Of a DNA stretch of 23,583 nt, positions 1 through 7,309 are shown in pieces. The translations under genes and the position numbers were made by a program. The notes below the pieces were generated by a model, which saw only the letters and a program-made list of their open reading frames with translations, had not been told where the DNA came from and searched no databases. The number at the start of each line of letters is the position of its first letter. Position 1 is the stretch's first letter. Location: assembly GCF_029067145.1 (NCBI RefSeq), contig NZ_JAIEFA010000013.1:1-23583 (forward strand), in the 5' to 3' direction. This stretch comes from Helicobacter sp. (GTDB lineage Bacteria > Campylobacterota > Campylobacteria > Campylobacterales > Helicobacteraceae).

Positions 1-2
1 TC

Positions 3-830
3 ATCAATGCCTATAAGTTTTGGTGGTGTGGAGGATTCCTCTATTTTGTCTTAAGGATTCCAAGTATTAGAGCGGAGGCGCGAGTATATAAGCAATCCAT
101 AGAGGCTAATTACGAATCTTTGCTTCAAGAAAGCCTTAAAAGAATCAAAAAAATTGAGGCAATCGCAGATATTTTTTGGGTTTCTAAGCTGCAAGATGTC
201 TCTTTCTGTGGGCAATTAGGGCAAGACGCAATCGCCTATGTTGCGAATGCTTGTAAAAAGCAAGGGTTTTTTGTGGATATTGGGGCGCACGATGGCAAGA
301 GTATTTCTAATACTTATCTTTTTGAGCAATTGGGTTGGAATGGGATTTGTGTAGAAGCCAACCCCGCGACTTTTGAGAAGCTAAAGCAGAATCGCAAATG
401 CGATACATATAATGTGGCACTTCATTCTAAAAATATTGGAATCGTGCAAATGGCGACTTCAAAAAGCAGCGTATTGGATACTTTGGAGCTAAATCTTACG
501 CCCGCACACAAGACAAGAGTAGAGAGAGGCGGCGAGATTACTTATATCCAAGTGCCTACGGCAACTCTTGATGAGATTTTAGCAAACTATCCTACGATTT
601 CTCATATTGACTTTATGTCTTTAGATGTGGAGGGCGGAGAATTGGAAGTTTTGAAAGGAATCAATTTTAGCAAATACACCTTTGGCTTCATCGCGATTGA
701 ACATAATTACTTCAAAGATGCACAAAAGAAAGTGTCCGAACTGCTTAATTCTAAAGGTTATAGGATTTTAATGTGGAATGGTTGGGATTATCTTTTTGTG
801 CGCAAAGAGAATATTCGTTGGAATTGGTAG
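3..830 (+). CDS. FkbM-family SAM-dependent methyltransferase, 5' end outside window
   Basis: The frame is open from the window edge to the TAG at 828-830. A TTG at 120 would give 236 residues but has only a distant purine-rich stretch upstream. The preceding frame reads as plausible protein (aromatic segment, then basic/acidic helix), so I treat the gene as 5'-truncated. The core is a Rossmann methyltransferase: motif I is FFVDIGAHDGKS, followed by an acidic ribose-binding position in GICVEANP. The later stretch IDFMSLDVEGGELEVLKGI is the typical FkbM segment. FkbM proteins O-methylate sugars or other small acceptors, often in surface-polysaccharide loci; the acceptor cannot be read here. The right neighbour, moaA, is convergent and unrelated. 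The family call is firm; the start and substrate are not. Confidence 0.8.
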   Translation: MNAYKFWWCGGFLYFVLRIPSIRAEARVYKQSIEANYESLLQESLKRIKKIEAIADIFWVSKLQDVSFCGQLGQDAIAYVANACKKQGFFVDIGAHDGKSISNTYLFEQLGWNGICVEANPATFEKLKQNRKCDTYNVALHSKNIGIVQMATSKSSVLDTLELNLTPAHKTRVERGGEITYIQVPTATLDEILANYPTISHIDFMSLDVEGGELEVLKGINFSKYTFGFIAIEHNYFKDAQKKVSELLNSKGYRILMWNGWDYLFVRKENIRWNW

Positions 831-900
831 TTGCGAGGTCGTGGAATCTCGCCTTTGATTTTTGAGATTCCATTGAATATTATTTTTAACTAGCATTATA

Positions 901-981
901 GATTGCCACGCATTTTTGCAAAATGCTCACAATGACACACGCCATCTCGTCCTTGCGAGGAGTAAAACGACGAAGCAACCC
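901..981. repeat. Dispersed repeat, two adjoining units
   Basis: The first unit begins ATTGCCACG and contains a perfect 7-bp hairpin (910-916 with 920-926, arms GCATTTT/AAAATGC, loop TGC) before CTCACAATGACA. The second unit, 948-981, contains CCTTGCGAGGAG and ACGACGAAGCAA and nearly matches 5861-5895. This is the small intergenic palindromic repeat class seen in many bacterial genomes (REP- or MITE-like). Confidence 0.7.
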
Positions 982-1040
982 ATAATCTTGCAAACATAGA
1001 ATTTTAAAATCCTAGGATTCTAAACTTTTCTTTCTCACAA

Positions 1041-1087
1041 GGGGGGGGAAGGGGTTCTACTTGCGAAGCGTCCCCCCTTAAACCCCC
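1041..1087. repeat. G/C-tract hairpin with G8 run
   Basis: A run of eight G (1041-1048) is followed by AAGGGG (1049-1054). These can pair with CCCCTT (1074-1079) and CCCCC (1083-1087) around a three-A bulge, leaving a loop of about 19 nt. The G8 run could slip during replication, but no start codon or promoter is evidently tied to it. Confidence 0.5.
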
Positions 1088-1110
1088 AACCCATAGCACG
1101 CTTCTTATTG

Positions 1111-1150
1111 TCATTACGAGCGTAGCGAAGCAATCCATTCTTGCATACAG
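1111..1150. repeat. Dispersed repeat copy
   Basis: TCATTACGAGCGTAGCGAAG followed by CAATCCATTC is the GTCATTGCGAG...GAAGCAATCC type of dispersed repeat. It ends 28 nt before the moaA stop. Confidence 0.65.
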
Positions 1151-1177
1151 AAATCTTTACAATGGAATCTCGCAGGC

Positions 1178-2176
1178 TTATCCGCCCGTTTGATAAAATG
1201 CCCTTTGAGAAATCGCATTGGTATTCCAATCATTTTTTTCTGGCTTGTTTTCTATGCAGAGTTTGAGGCGAGAGAGAATCTCCTCTGTATCGCCCTTTAA
1301 CATTGCTTCTTTAATGTCTATTGCGTTGTTGTGGTAAAGACAAGGAATCAGCTTGCCCTCACTGCTTAGGCGGATTCTGTTGCAAGTCTTGCAAAAATCA
1401 TCGTTGTGAGGAGCAATAACGCCAAAAACATAATCTCGCTCTAATTCCACACCAAGTCTTTCTCGCACATTTTCTTTTGGAATCCTAAAGAGTGTCGCAG
1501 GTCCGATAATTTCCTTTTCAAATTTGTGTGTGTAGTATTTTCCTTGCACTTTTGCCAAGATTTCAGCAAGCCTCAATCCCGCGATTCCTCCTTTAGCGTG
1601 GGAATTTTCCATATATTCGATGAATCGCACCATTATGCCGCGTTGCATACCATATTCCAAGATAGAGAGAATCTCATCTGCATTGATTCCTTTGAGTGGA
1701 ACCATATTGAGCTTGATTTTAAGCCCAACTTGATGTGCTACTTCAATGCCGTTGAGGATTTTTTCCAATCCGTCGCGTTTGGAGATACAAAGGATTCTAT
1801 CCTTTTGCAAGGAATCTAGGGAAATGTTAATACGCTTCAACCCCGCGTCTTTAAGCGGTTTGGCAAGTGGAGCAAGCAAAAAGGCATTGGTAGTTAGTGC
1901 AATATCAATTTGTGGCGCAAAGGCGTAGATTTGTGCGATAAATGGGACGATTTTAGAGCGCAAAAGTGGCTCTCCGCCTGTGATTCGGATTTTTTTAACT
2001 CCTTGTGCAATGGCTACCTTGATGAAGTTTAATACAGATTCTAGCGGCACATCTTCATTTTCACTGCCCAAATTCATCGGCGTATTTGGCATACAATAAG
2101 CGCAACGAAAATTACACCGCTCCGTTACGCTGATTCGCATATAATCAATGGTTCTTCCAAAACCATCTACTAGCAC
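1178..2176 (-). CDS. moaA: GTP 3',8-cyclase MoaA (molybdenum cofactor biosynthesis)
   Basis: Radical-SAM enzyme that, with MoaC, turns GTP into cyclic pyranopterin monophosphate, the first step of molybdopterin synthesis. The N-terminal [4Fe-4S] motif CNFRCAYC (CX3CX2C) lies about 20 residues in, followed by RITGGEPLLR. The C-terminal cluster is CKTC plus a later Cys in GKLIPCL. The chain ends in the conserved double glycine (FYQTGG). The length of 332 residues is normal. I start at the GTG at 2174-2176 (MLVDGFGRT) because AAGGAG at 2182-2187 is 5 nt upstream; a GTG two codons earlier overlaps that Shine-Dalgarno sequence. It is divergent from mobA, which acts later in the same pathway. The gene looks intact. 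Confidence 0.96.
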   Translation of the reverse strand: MLVDGFGRTIDYMRISVTERCNFRCAYCMPNTPMNLGSENEDVPLESVLNFIKVAIAQGVKKIRITGGEPLLRSKIVPFIAQIYAFAPQIDIALTTNAFLLAPLAKPLKDAGLKRINISLDSLQKDRILCISKRDGLEKILNGIEVAHQVGLKIKLNMVPLKGINADEILSILEYGMQRGIMVRFIEYMENSHAKGGIAGLRLAEILAKVQGKYYTHKFEKEIIGPATLFRIPKENVRERLGVELERDYVFGVIAPHNDDFCKTCNRIRLSSEGKLIPCLYHNNAIDIKEAMLKGDTEEILSRLKLCIENKPEKNDWNTNAISQRAFYQTGG

Positions 2177-2205
2177 ATTCACTCCTTACGCATTTAAAGT
2201 TTAGA

Positions 2206-2214
2206 ATCCTACCA
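2206..2214 (-). promoter_or_regulatory. Possible extended -10 promoter of moaA
   Basis: The minus strand reads TGGTAGGAT, fitting TGnTAnnnT, about 30 nt upstream of the chosen start. There is no clear -35, as is usual in this group. Confidence 0.35.
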
Positions 2215-2232
2215 AAAGTGCAGGAAAAAAGC

Positions 2233-2238
2233 TATAAT
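2233..2238 (+). promoter_or_regulatory. -10 box (TATAAT) for mobA-flhB
   Basis: A perfect TATAAT preceded by GC lies 54 nt upstream of the mobA ATG in the divergent moaA/mobA gap. No -35 is apparent. Confidence 0.5.
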
Positions 2239-2292
2239 TTTGCCAAAACTTCAATAGGATTTTTGGGTTTTGTATCTTTTGGGGATTGCTAA

Positions 2293-2925
2293 ATGAGATT
2301 TTCAATACCTTGCGTCCTTTTGTGTGGTGGCAAAAGCACAAGAATGGGGCGACTGAAGCAAGATTTGCTAATAAACAATGCGAATGCTCCAAAAAAGCAG
2401 GAGACTTTGGCAAATTTTCAAGCAAGACATTTGCAGCAATGGTTTTTGAGTTTGTATTTTTCTGCCAAATTTAAGATTCCAAATGCCTTTGGAATCGCTA
2501 CAATTTTGGATTCCAATCAGAAAACCCATTTAGCAGATGCAAAAGATTGGCGCAAGATTCCCAAAAGCCAGTTTGCACCTATCTTTGGCTTGCAAAGTAT
2601 TTTGGAGTTTTTGCAATGTGATGTGTTTGTGGTAAGCATTGATGCGCCCTTTTTGGATTACGATTCTATCGCATTGCTTTGGCAAGCTTACACAAAGAAT
2701 CCCAAACCGACTTTTGCTAAAAATACAAAAACGCACCCTTTGCTTGGCATTTATACATTAGAATCTCTTGCAAAGATTAAGGCACAAATTGCAAAAGGAG
2801 ATTACAAGCTTATGCGACTTTTGGAGTGCATTGACGCGCAATTTGTGGAAATAGATGAGGATAAGACACAGAATCTTAACACGCCAGAGGATTATCAAAA
2901 GGCGTGCAAACAAATGGAATCTTAA
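2293..2925 (+). CDS. mobA: Molybdenum cofactor guanylyltransferase MobA
   Basis: Transfers GMP from GTP to Mo-molybdopterin, giving the guanine dinucleotide cofactor used by periplasmic enzymes such as nitrate reductase and formate dehydrogenase. The nucleotide-binding signature LLCGGKSTRMG is at residues 9-19 and is followed by a Lys. APIFGL (95-100) and the metal-binding Asp in SIDAPFLD (D117) are present, and the C-terminus has NLNTPEDY. The length of 210 residues is typical. The region between the signature and residue 90 is longer and less regular than in E. coli MobA. It lies 11 nt upstream of flhB and is probably co-transcribed with it. The combination with moaA on the other strand supports the assignment. 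Confidence 0.93.
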   Translation: MRFSIPCVLLCGGKSTRMGRLKQDLLINNANAPKKQETLANFQARHLQQWFLSLYFSAKFKIPNAFGIATILDSNQKTHLADAKDWRKIPKSQFAPIFGLQSILEFLQCDVFVVSIDAPFLDYDSIALLWQAYTKNPKPTFAKNTKTHPLLGIYTLESLAKIKAQIAKGDYKLMRLLECIDAQFVEIDEDKTQNLNTPEDYQKACKQMES

Positions 2926-2936
2926 AAGGAAGCTAA

Positions 2937-4007
2937 ATGGCAGATGAACAAGAAAAGACCGAAGCCCCCTCCGCACGCAAGATTGAAAAAGCACGCGAAG
3001 AGGGAAATGTCCTAAAAAGCCCTGATGTCAATGCTTTTTTGGGATTAACTATGGGATTGGTGTTAATCTTTTTGTGCTTTAGCTTTTGGGTGCAGGGTGT
3101 GAGCAATATATTTGAGCAAATCTATCAGCAATTTTCCCAAGATTTGACGCGAAAGAATGCAATATCTATCGCCATTTCTTTGATTTTTCAGATTCTCCTT
3201 CTTGTTGCACCAATTTTTGGGGCATTAATGCTCATTGGAGTGATTGCTAATGTCGCACAAAGTGGATTTTTGCTAACGGCAAAGGCAATTCAGCCAAAAT
3301 TGCAAAAGCTAAACTTTATTAGCGGAATGAAGAATCTTGTCTCGCTTAAAAAACTTCTTGATGGATTCTTGATTACTTTTAAGGTAATGACCGCTTTTAT
3401 TATTGCATTTTTTGTGTTTATTGGCTTTATGCACGAGCTAACCACCGTTGCGCTGTTTCCTATCGGCGACCAAATGCTGTGGTTTCGTGATAAGGCAATC
3501 ATTCTGATTGGAATCCTGCTTGCGTTTTTTATGGTAATGGCGAGCGTGGATTATCTCATCAAGCGGTATCAATATTTCAAATCCTTGCGTATGAGCAAGC
3601 AAGAAGTGAAAGATGAGTTTAAGAATATGGAGGGAGACCAACAGATTAAGGGCAAGATTCGCTCCCTTATGTTTCAAGCAGCGCGCAAGCGAATGATGCA
3701 GAATCTCCCAGGTGCCGATGTCGTAGTAACAAACCCTACGCATTATGCAGTTGCGTTGCGCTACGATAGCAAAAAAGACCGCGCACCGCGTGTACTAGCC
3801 AAAGGCGCAGATTTCTTAGCTCAGCGCATTAAGGAAGTTGCAAAGGAATATGAAATCCCAATCATAGAAAATCCCCCTTTAGCGCGCGCTTTGTATAAAG
3901 ATGTAGATTTGGATATGGAGATTCCAGAGACATTGTATCAAGCAATGGTAGAAGTGCTAATCAAAGTCCAAAAAATCAACGATGAGCGCAGAAAAAAGGC
4001 GGGTTAG
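2937..4007 (+). CDS. flhB: Flagellar type III export switch protein FlhB
   Basis: Inner-membrane component of the flagellar export gate; its cytoplasmic domain switches export from hook to filament substrates. The N-terminus (EKTEAPSARKIEKAREEGN) is the family signature. Four membrane segments lie near residues 33-53, 80-105, 145-165 and 185-205. The autocleavage motif NPTH is at 266-269 within VVVTNPTHYAVAL. The length of 356 residues is normal. The ribosome site AAGGA precedes the ATG at 2937. Linkage to moaA-mobA is, as I recall, the H. pylori order. No paralogous virulence type III genes are nearby, so the flagellar role is secure. Confidence 0.97.
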   Translation: MADEQEKTEAPSARKIEKAREEGNVLKSPDVNAFLGLTMGLVLIFLCFSFWVQGVSNIFEQIYQQFSQDLTRKNAISIAISLIFQILLLVAPIFGALMLIGVIANVAQSGFLLTAKAIQPKLQKLNFISGMKNLVSLKKLLDGFLITFKVMTAFIIAFFVFIGFMHELTTVALFPIGDQMLWFRDKAIILIGILLAFFMVMASVDYLIKRYQYFKSLRMSKQEVKDEFKNMEGDQQIKGKIRSLMFQAARKRMMQNLPGADVVVTNPTHYAVALRYDSKKDRAPRVLAKGADFLAQRIKEVAKEYEIPIIENPPLARALYKDVDLDMEIPETLYQAMVEVLIKVQKINDERRKKAG

Positions 4008-4125
4008 AATCTCGTCATTGAGTATTCAATAGGAAAGAATCTCACCTTTTAAGATTCCATTGCAAAGTTTAAAATACGAGATTCTGCCTTTGCGCGTTTG
4101 GGGCTATCCCTTACGATACGCAGGA

Positions 4126-5649
4126 TTATATTTTGCGGAAGCTTAGAGATTCTAACAAATGTTCTTTTTGAATCCTTGCAGAGGAGTCCAAATCCGCAAT
4201 CGTGCGCGCTACACGCAAGATTTTGTCGTGTCCGCGTTTGGAGATTCCAAATTTTTCGCAAGCGATTTCTAAGGTGTCTTTTGTTGTAGAATCTAGCACG
4301 CAATGCTTTTCTAATTCTGCGCCTTGTAAGCGGGAGTTAAAGCAAGTTTGTCCGCGCCGTTTTTGGAATAAAAAGGCTTGCAACACAGAATCTTGCAGGG
4401 TAAGAGAATCTACTCTATGTGTGCTTTGTTTGCCCTCTTGCATTTGCACAAACAAATCTAATCTATCCCAAAATGGCTCGGAAATTTTGGCTTTGTAGGC
4501 GTTAATTTCTTTTTGGTTGCAACGACATTCCTTGCTAAGGCTCAAAAGATTGCCACAAGGGCAAGGATTCATCGCACCAACAAACATAAAATCCGTAGGA
4601 TAAGTGATTTTTGTTTGTAGGCGTGAAATAGTGAAATGATGGTTTTGCAGAGGCTCACGCAGGGATTCTAAAACACTTTTAGGAAAGTGGGGTAACTCGT
4701 CTAAAAATAAAATCCCAAGATGTGCCATACCAATTTCACCGGGCTTGATGTTTTGTCCTACCGCACTTCCTAAAATAGCAGCTTTGGTCGCACTATTGTG
4801 CGGATTGCGGAAAGGTCTGTGGGGTGTGATTTCTAGTGTGCTAGCCGCCATTTGCAAGATTTCATAGAGTGTTAGGGGTGGCAAAATATAGGGAATCCTC
4901 GTAGCAATCATACTTTTACCGCTCCCAGCACTGCCCTCAAGCAAGAGATTATGGAATCCACAAGCTGCGATGAGTGTGGCGCGTTTGGCGCGTTCTTGTC
5001 CGATAATATCACAAAAATCAAGTGGAAATTCTTGCGCGTAATAATATTTCTCTCCCGCAATTTCTTGATACAAAAAGGGCAAGTCGCAAGGACGCGATTC
5101 CAAAGGCGGCAAATTTTGTAAAGTTGTAATGGCGTCTTGAAGACAATCCACATAATAGGCTTTGAGATTGGGGAGTTTAGAATAAAATTCTTGTGCGACT
5201 TTGGGCAACAAAAAGAGGGAATCGGATTGTTTGCTTAATAGAGAAAAAAGCAGCGGATAGATAGAGGGGCTATCCTTGATGCGTCCATCTAGCCCAAGTT
5301 CTCCAAAGGCAAAGATTCTGTGGGGTTTAGAATCTGTATTTTGTTGCGTGATTTCGTTGAGATTGCAAGTGCCATTGAGTGCGATAAGTAAGGCGATAGG
5401 TAAGTCATAAAAACTGCCTTGTTTGGGAATGTCGGAGGGGGAGAGATTGACATTGATTTTAAGCGGTGGAAATTTGAAGTTGTTTGCAAGCAAAGAGGAT
5501 TGCACGCGTTGTTTGGATTCTTGAATCGCATTGCCTGCAAGCCCTGTAATGCTAAAAGATGGCAAAGCACGTGTAAAGCTTACTTCTACTTCCACGATTC
5601 TTGCCTCAATCCCCACTTGTGCCGCACAATATAGCAGACTTAGCCCCAT
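4126..5649 (-). CDS. comM: ComM/YifB-family AAA+ ATPase (branch migration in natural transformation)
   Basis: The start MGLSLLYCAAQVGIEA and an N-terminal Lon-protease-like domain (about 1-190) are typical of ComM. A Mg-chelatase-type AAA+ module follows: Walker A GSAGSGKS at 239-246, Walker B ILFLDE at 313-318, and a Cys-rich insert NPCPCG plus CRC (C363, C365, C375, C377) that may bind zinc. The length of 507 residues matches the family. In Vibrio and Haemophilus ComM is a hexameric helicase that extends donor-DNA heteroduplex during transformation; I infer the same role here, supported by the pilus/uptake genes at 18105-21596. AAGGA lies 6 nt before the ATG at 5647-5649. It is transcribed alone and converges with flhB. 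Confidence 0.94.
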   Translation of the reverse strand: MGLSLLYCAAQVGIEARIVEVEVSFTRALPSFSITGLAGNAIQESKQRVQSSLLANNFKFPPLKINVNLSPSDIPKQGSFYDLPIALLIALNGTCNLNEITQQNTDSKPHRIFAFGELGLDGRIKDSPSIYPLLFSLLSKQSDSLFLLPKVAQEFYSKLPNLKAYYVDCLQDAITTLQNLPPLESRPCDLPFLYQEIAGEKYYYAQEFPLDFCDIIGQERAKRATLIAACGFHNLLLEGSAGSGKSMIATRIPYILPPLTLYEILQMAASTLEITPHRPFRNPHNSATKAAILGSAVGQNIKPGEIGMAHLGILFLDELPHFPKSVLESLREPLQNHHFTISRLQTKITYPTDFMFVGAMNPCPCGNLLSLSKECRCNQKEINAYKAKISEPFWDRLDLFVQMQEGKQSTHRVDSLTLQDSVLQAFLFQKRRGQTCFNSRLQGAELEKHCVLDSTTKDTLEIACEKFGISKRGHDKILRVARTIADLDSSARIQKEHLLESLSFRKI

Positions 5650-5687
5650 TGTTTTTCCTTAAGTTTTAGGTTGCAGTGTATCGGAAG

Positions 5688-5693
5688 TTTATA
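5688..5693 (-). promoter_or_regulatory. Possible -10 box of comM
   Basis: The minus strand reads TATAAA about 39 nt upstream of the comM ATG, preceded by an AT-rich stretch. There is no clear -35. Confidence 0.4.
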
Positions 5694-5860
5694 AGAATTG
5701 CAAACAAAAGAAGCAGATTTTGTAAAATTATTGCTTGATTGAATCAAATAGTAACATAGTTGTTATGGAATCTAGCTTTTTAGTTGTCGCAATTGTATTG
5801 TAAGATTTTTTGTAGGATTGTGGATTGGATTCTACAAATGGAATCTCGCAAAGACACCAC

Positions 5861-5895
5861 CGCGTCATTGCGAGGAGTGAAACGACGAAGCAATC
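5861..5895. repeat. Dispersed repeat copy
   Basis: It contains CGTCATTGCGAGGAG and ACGACGAAGCAATC. The terminal ATTGC/GCAAT are inverted. It is the best match to the copy at 948-981. Confidence 0.7.
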
Positions 5896-5958
5896 TATAA
5901 ACTTACAAAGCTTACTCTCTATTTTTGCAATAGAATCCTTAAAGCGATTCAAGAGTAT

Positions 5959-6045
5959 GGATTGCCACCACCTCTAACGAGGCTTCGCAAGGACGCAGTG
6001 GAATATTTTCTATTGCCACGCGCTATAAATCGCGCTCATAAGGAT
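5959..6045. repeat. Two dispersed repeat copies with variable centres
   Basis: The copy at 5959-5998 reads GGATTGCCAC, a variable centre with CCTC/GAGG, then CTTCGCAAGGACG. The copy at 6011-6045 reads TATTGCCAC, then GCGC/GCGC arms around an AT-rich loop, then TCATA. Both share the ATTGCCAC end with the unit at 901. Confidence 0.6.
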
Positions 6046-6087
6046 AGGATAGAGATTCACAAGGAAGCACAAGATACAAGAAGAATC

Positions 6088-6540
6088 TTAACCCTTAATT
6101 CCTTGCAAAATCTCGCTTAAAATATCCACAGCTTTACTTTTCTCCGCTTCAAAAATGTGTTGTGGTGTTGGGTTCAGATTCCCAAATTCATCAAGCCTAC
6201 TTTCATTGTTTTGTTTAATTTCTAGTTGAGAGATATTCTTGCTCACAAGACTTTCAATTTTGCTAGGATTAGTTTCTGCTCTCCACATATTAAGAACTTT
6301 CATCGCATCATAAAAATTAACTTCGCCAAAGAGTTGTGTTGCTTCTGATACAGCGGCATTGAAGTTTTGTTGCCATATTTTTGAATGTCTATGTCCATTT
6401 TCTTGATTTTCTTTTTGTATTGCCTCATCTAAAATTTCTCCATAAGTTTTTGACGATTCCTGCTCCTTTGGATTCTCTGCGCGGAAGGAGTTTCCGCGCG
6501 GATAATAAATATTGCAGGAATGATTGTTGCTAATTTGCAT
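6088..6540 (-). CDS. Unrecognised 150-residue soluble protein in a sigma-54 operon
   Basis: I do not recognise this family. The protein is hydrophilic, without signal peptide or membrane segment. It opens MQISNNHSCNIYYPRGNS with an apparently disordered N-terminus to about residue 30, then has helical, charged stretches (GEILDEAIQKENQ, NFYDAMKVLNMWRAE, SKAVDILSEILQGIKG). AAGGA sits 5 nt before the ATG at 6538-6540, and only 8 nt separate it from the upstream secreted-protein gene, so the two are surely co-transcribed and co-translated. An 8-bp perfect inverted repeat lies in codons 14-21. The sigma-54 promoter suggests membership of the flagellar regulon, but that is inference; no flagellar domain can be seen. 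Confidence 0.8.
   Translation of the reverse strand: MQISNNHSCNIYYPRGNSFRAENPKEQESSKTYGEILDEAIQKENQENGHRHSKIWQQNFNAAVSEATQLFGEVNFYDAMKVLNMWRAETNPSKIESLVSKNISQLEIKQNNESRLDEFGNLNPTPQHIFEAEKSKAVDILSEILQGIKG
6479..6499 (-). repeat. 8-bp GC-rich inverted repeat inside the start of a coding region
   Basis: The arms GCGCGGAA (6479-6486) and TTCCGCGC (6492-6499) are perfect, with a 5-nt loop. On the transcript the loop reads ACUCC. It falls about 40 nt after the start codon of the 150-residue gene and is much more GC-rich than its surroundings. Confidence 0.7.
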
Positions 6541-6548
6541 AGGAATCC

Positions 6549-7157
6549 TTATTTAATATAGATGCTTGTGCTCATTGTGGGACCAACATTAATGGAGCGT
6601 GCGGTGTAAGTAAATGTGCCATTGGTATTGTTAGGTTTGGAAATATCCCAAGTTTCTAGCCAACCAATCACAACATTATTGTTGTCTGCCACATCAGTTA
6701 TATATGACATTGTCGCTTGATTCCCTGCAAAAGTTGCGCTATCAGTATTCCTTCCACCATACCCCTCAACAGCTGAATCAACCTCAAAAGGATTGCCTCC
6801 GTGATTAAAGCCCGTGCTTGTTTGATTATCCTGAATCTCCTCGCAGTCATAGCCTGTATCCTGTTTCATTTGCTGAGAGCATACAAATAATATATACACA
6901 GCACTTACAGGTGGGGCTGCTGCCTTTGTGGCTTCATTGTTTTTATTTTCCTTATACGCCTTTTTCATTCTGTCTAAGGATTTATCAAATTCCCCACTTA
7001 GAATTTTTTGTTTGTGTGGTGAGTTTGCCTCTACATAAAGCATTAGTCCATTGCGCGTAATTTTCTCTTTACCCTCTGTTGTGTAATTATCTGCACCAAA
7101 TGCGATTCCACAGCTTAAAACACTTGCTAACGCAAGACTTAAAACTTTTCTTGCCAT
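6549..7157 (-). CDS. Unrecognised secreted protein, 202 residues, sigma-54 controlled
   Basis: A clear Sec signal peptide (MARKVLSLALASVLSCGIAF, then GA) with a likely type I cleavage after AFGA at residue 22 predicts a periplasmic or exported mature protein. The middle (about 45-80) is Lys-rich and helical. The C-terminal half is rich in Asn, Thr, Gly and Ser with beta-like strands (NNVVIGWLETWDIS, GTFTYTARSINVG). Mature Cys residues in VCSQQMKQDTGYDCEE could form a disulfide. I do not recognise the family. The start ATG at 7155-7157 has a weak AAGAAG ribosome site. A near-perfect sigma-54 promoter lies about 31 nt upstream. In Helicobacter and Campylobacter, RpoN mainly serves flagellar genes, so a motility-linked envelope role is a reasonable guess, no more. 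Confidence 0.85.
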   Translation of the reverse strand: MARKVLSLALASVLSCGIAFGADNYTTEGKEKITRNGLMLYVEANSPHKQKILSGEFDKSLDRMKKAYKENKNNEATKAAAPPVSAVYILFVCSQQMKQDTGYDCEEIQDNQTSTGFNHGGNPFEVDSAVEGYGGRNTDSATFAGNQATMSYITDVADNNNVVIGWLETWDISKPNNTNGTFTYTARSINVGPTMSTSIYIK

Positions 7158-7187
7158 TTTGACTTCTTAAAATAAAATATGTAGAAT

Positions 7188-7210
7188 CTTAAGCAAAAAG
7201 TGTTCCGATA
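7188..7210 (-). promoter_or_regulatory. Sigma-54 (RpoN) -24/-12 promoter
   Basis: The minus strand reads CGGAACACTTTTTGCTTAAG. The -24 GG (7205-7206) and -12 GC (7193-7194) are separated by exactly 10 nt, as sigma-54 requires, and the flanks match the Helicobacter form GGAAC-N5-TTGCTT. The predicted transcript would start near 7181, about 24 nt before the ATG of the secreted-protein gene. Confidence 0.82.
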
Positions 7211-7231
7211 TTAGATAGATTGTTGTAGCTT

Positions 7232-7288
7232 AATGAGGCTTCGCAAGGATGAAGCAATAGACGCATTGACTTTTCGTCCTTGCGGGGG
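7232..7288. repeat. Dispersed repeat / hairpin downstream of rpsR
   Basis: Inverted arms CGCAAGGA (7242-7249) and TCCTTGCG (7277-7284) enclose a GAAGCAATAGACGCATTGAC centre of the dispersed-repeat type. It lies just past the rpsR stop and could form the 3' end of that operon's mRNA, but no T-run follows on the minus strand. Confidence 0.6.
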
Positions 7289-7309
7289 TTTGTTTGTGTG
7301 GGGTGTAGA

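Larger units (their letters stand above)
831..1177. other. Repeat-rich intergenic gap between fkbM-like gene and moaA
   Basis: I see no credible gene in these 347 bases. It contains a 9-bp inverted repeat (842-850 with 864-872, arms TGGAATCTC/GAGATTCCA) just after the fkbM-like stop, two dispersed-repeat copies, and a G/C-tract hairpin. Open frames crossing it are translations of the repeats. Both flanking genes converge here, so terminators would be expected, but none of the hairpins is followed by a proper T-run. Confidence 0.7.
5650..6087. other. Repeat-rich intergenic gap before comM
   Basis: These 438 bases hold the probable comM promoter on the right of the gene and three dispersed-repeat copies (5861-5895, 5959-5998, 6011-6045). 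An open frame on the minus strand across 5728-5952 is built from repeat sequence and has no ribosome site. I see no gene. Confidence 0.65.

Noticed and set aside
1..54. Possible tail of an upstream gene in frame 1, ending TAA at 52-54
   Set aside because: The overlapping frame from 3 continues into the methyltransferase and looks more protein-like; the short tail cannot be judged.
831..890. Intrinsic terminator after the fkbM-like gene
   Set aside because: The 9-bp inverted repeat is AT-rich with a 13-nt loop and no adjoining T-run.
1035..1229. Minus-strand open frame overlapping the moaA 3' end
   Set aside because: It is a translation of the dispersed repeat (peptide NGLLRYARND type) and the G/C hairpin; no ribosome site.
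2180..2182. GTG two codons upstream as moaA start
   Set aside because: It overlaps the AAGGAG Shine-Dalgarno sequence, whereas the next GTG has ideal spacing and gives the family N-terminus.
5728..5952. Minus-strand open frame between comM and the sigma-54 operon
   Set aside because: Made of repeat sequence, no ribosome site, no recognisable protein features.
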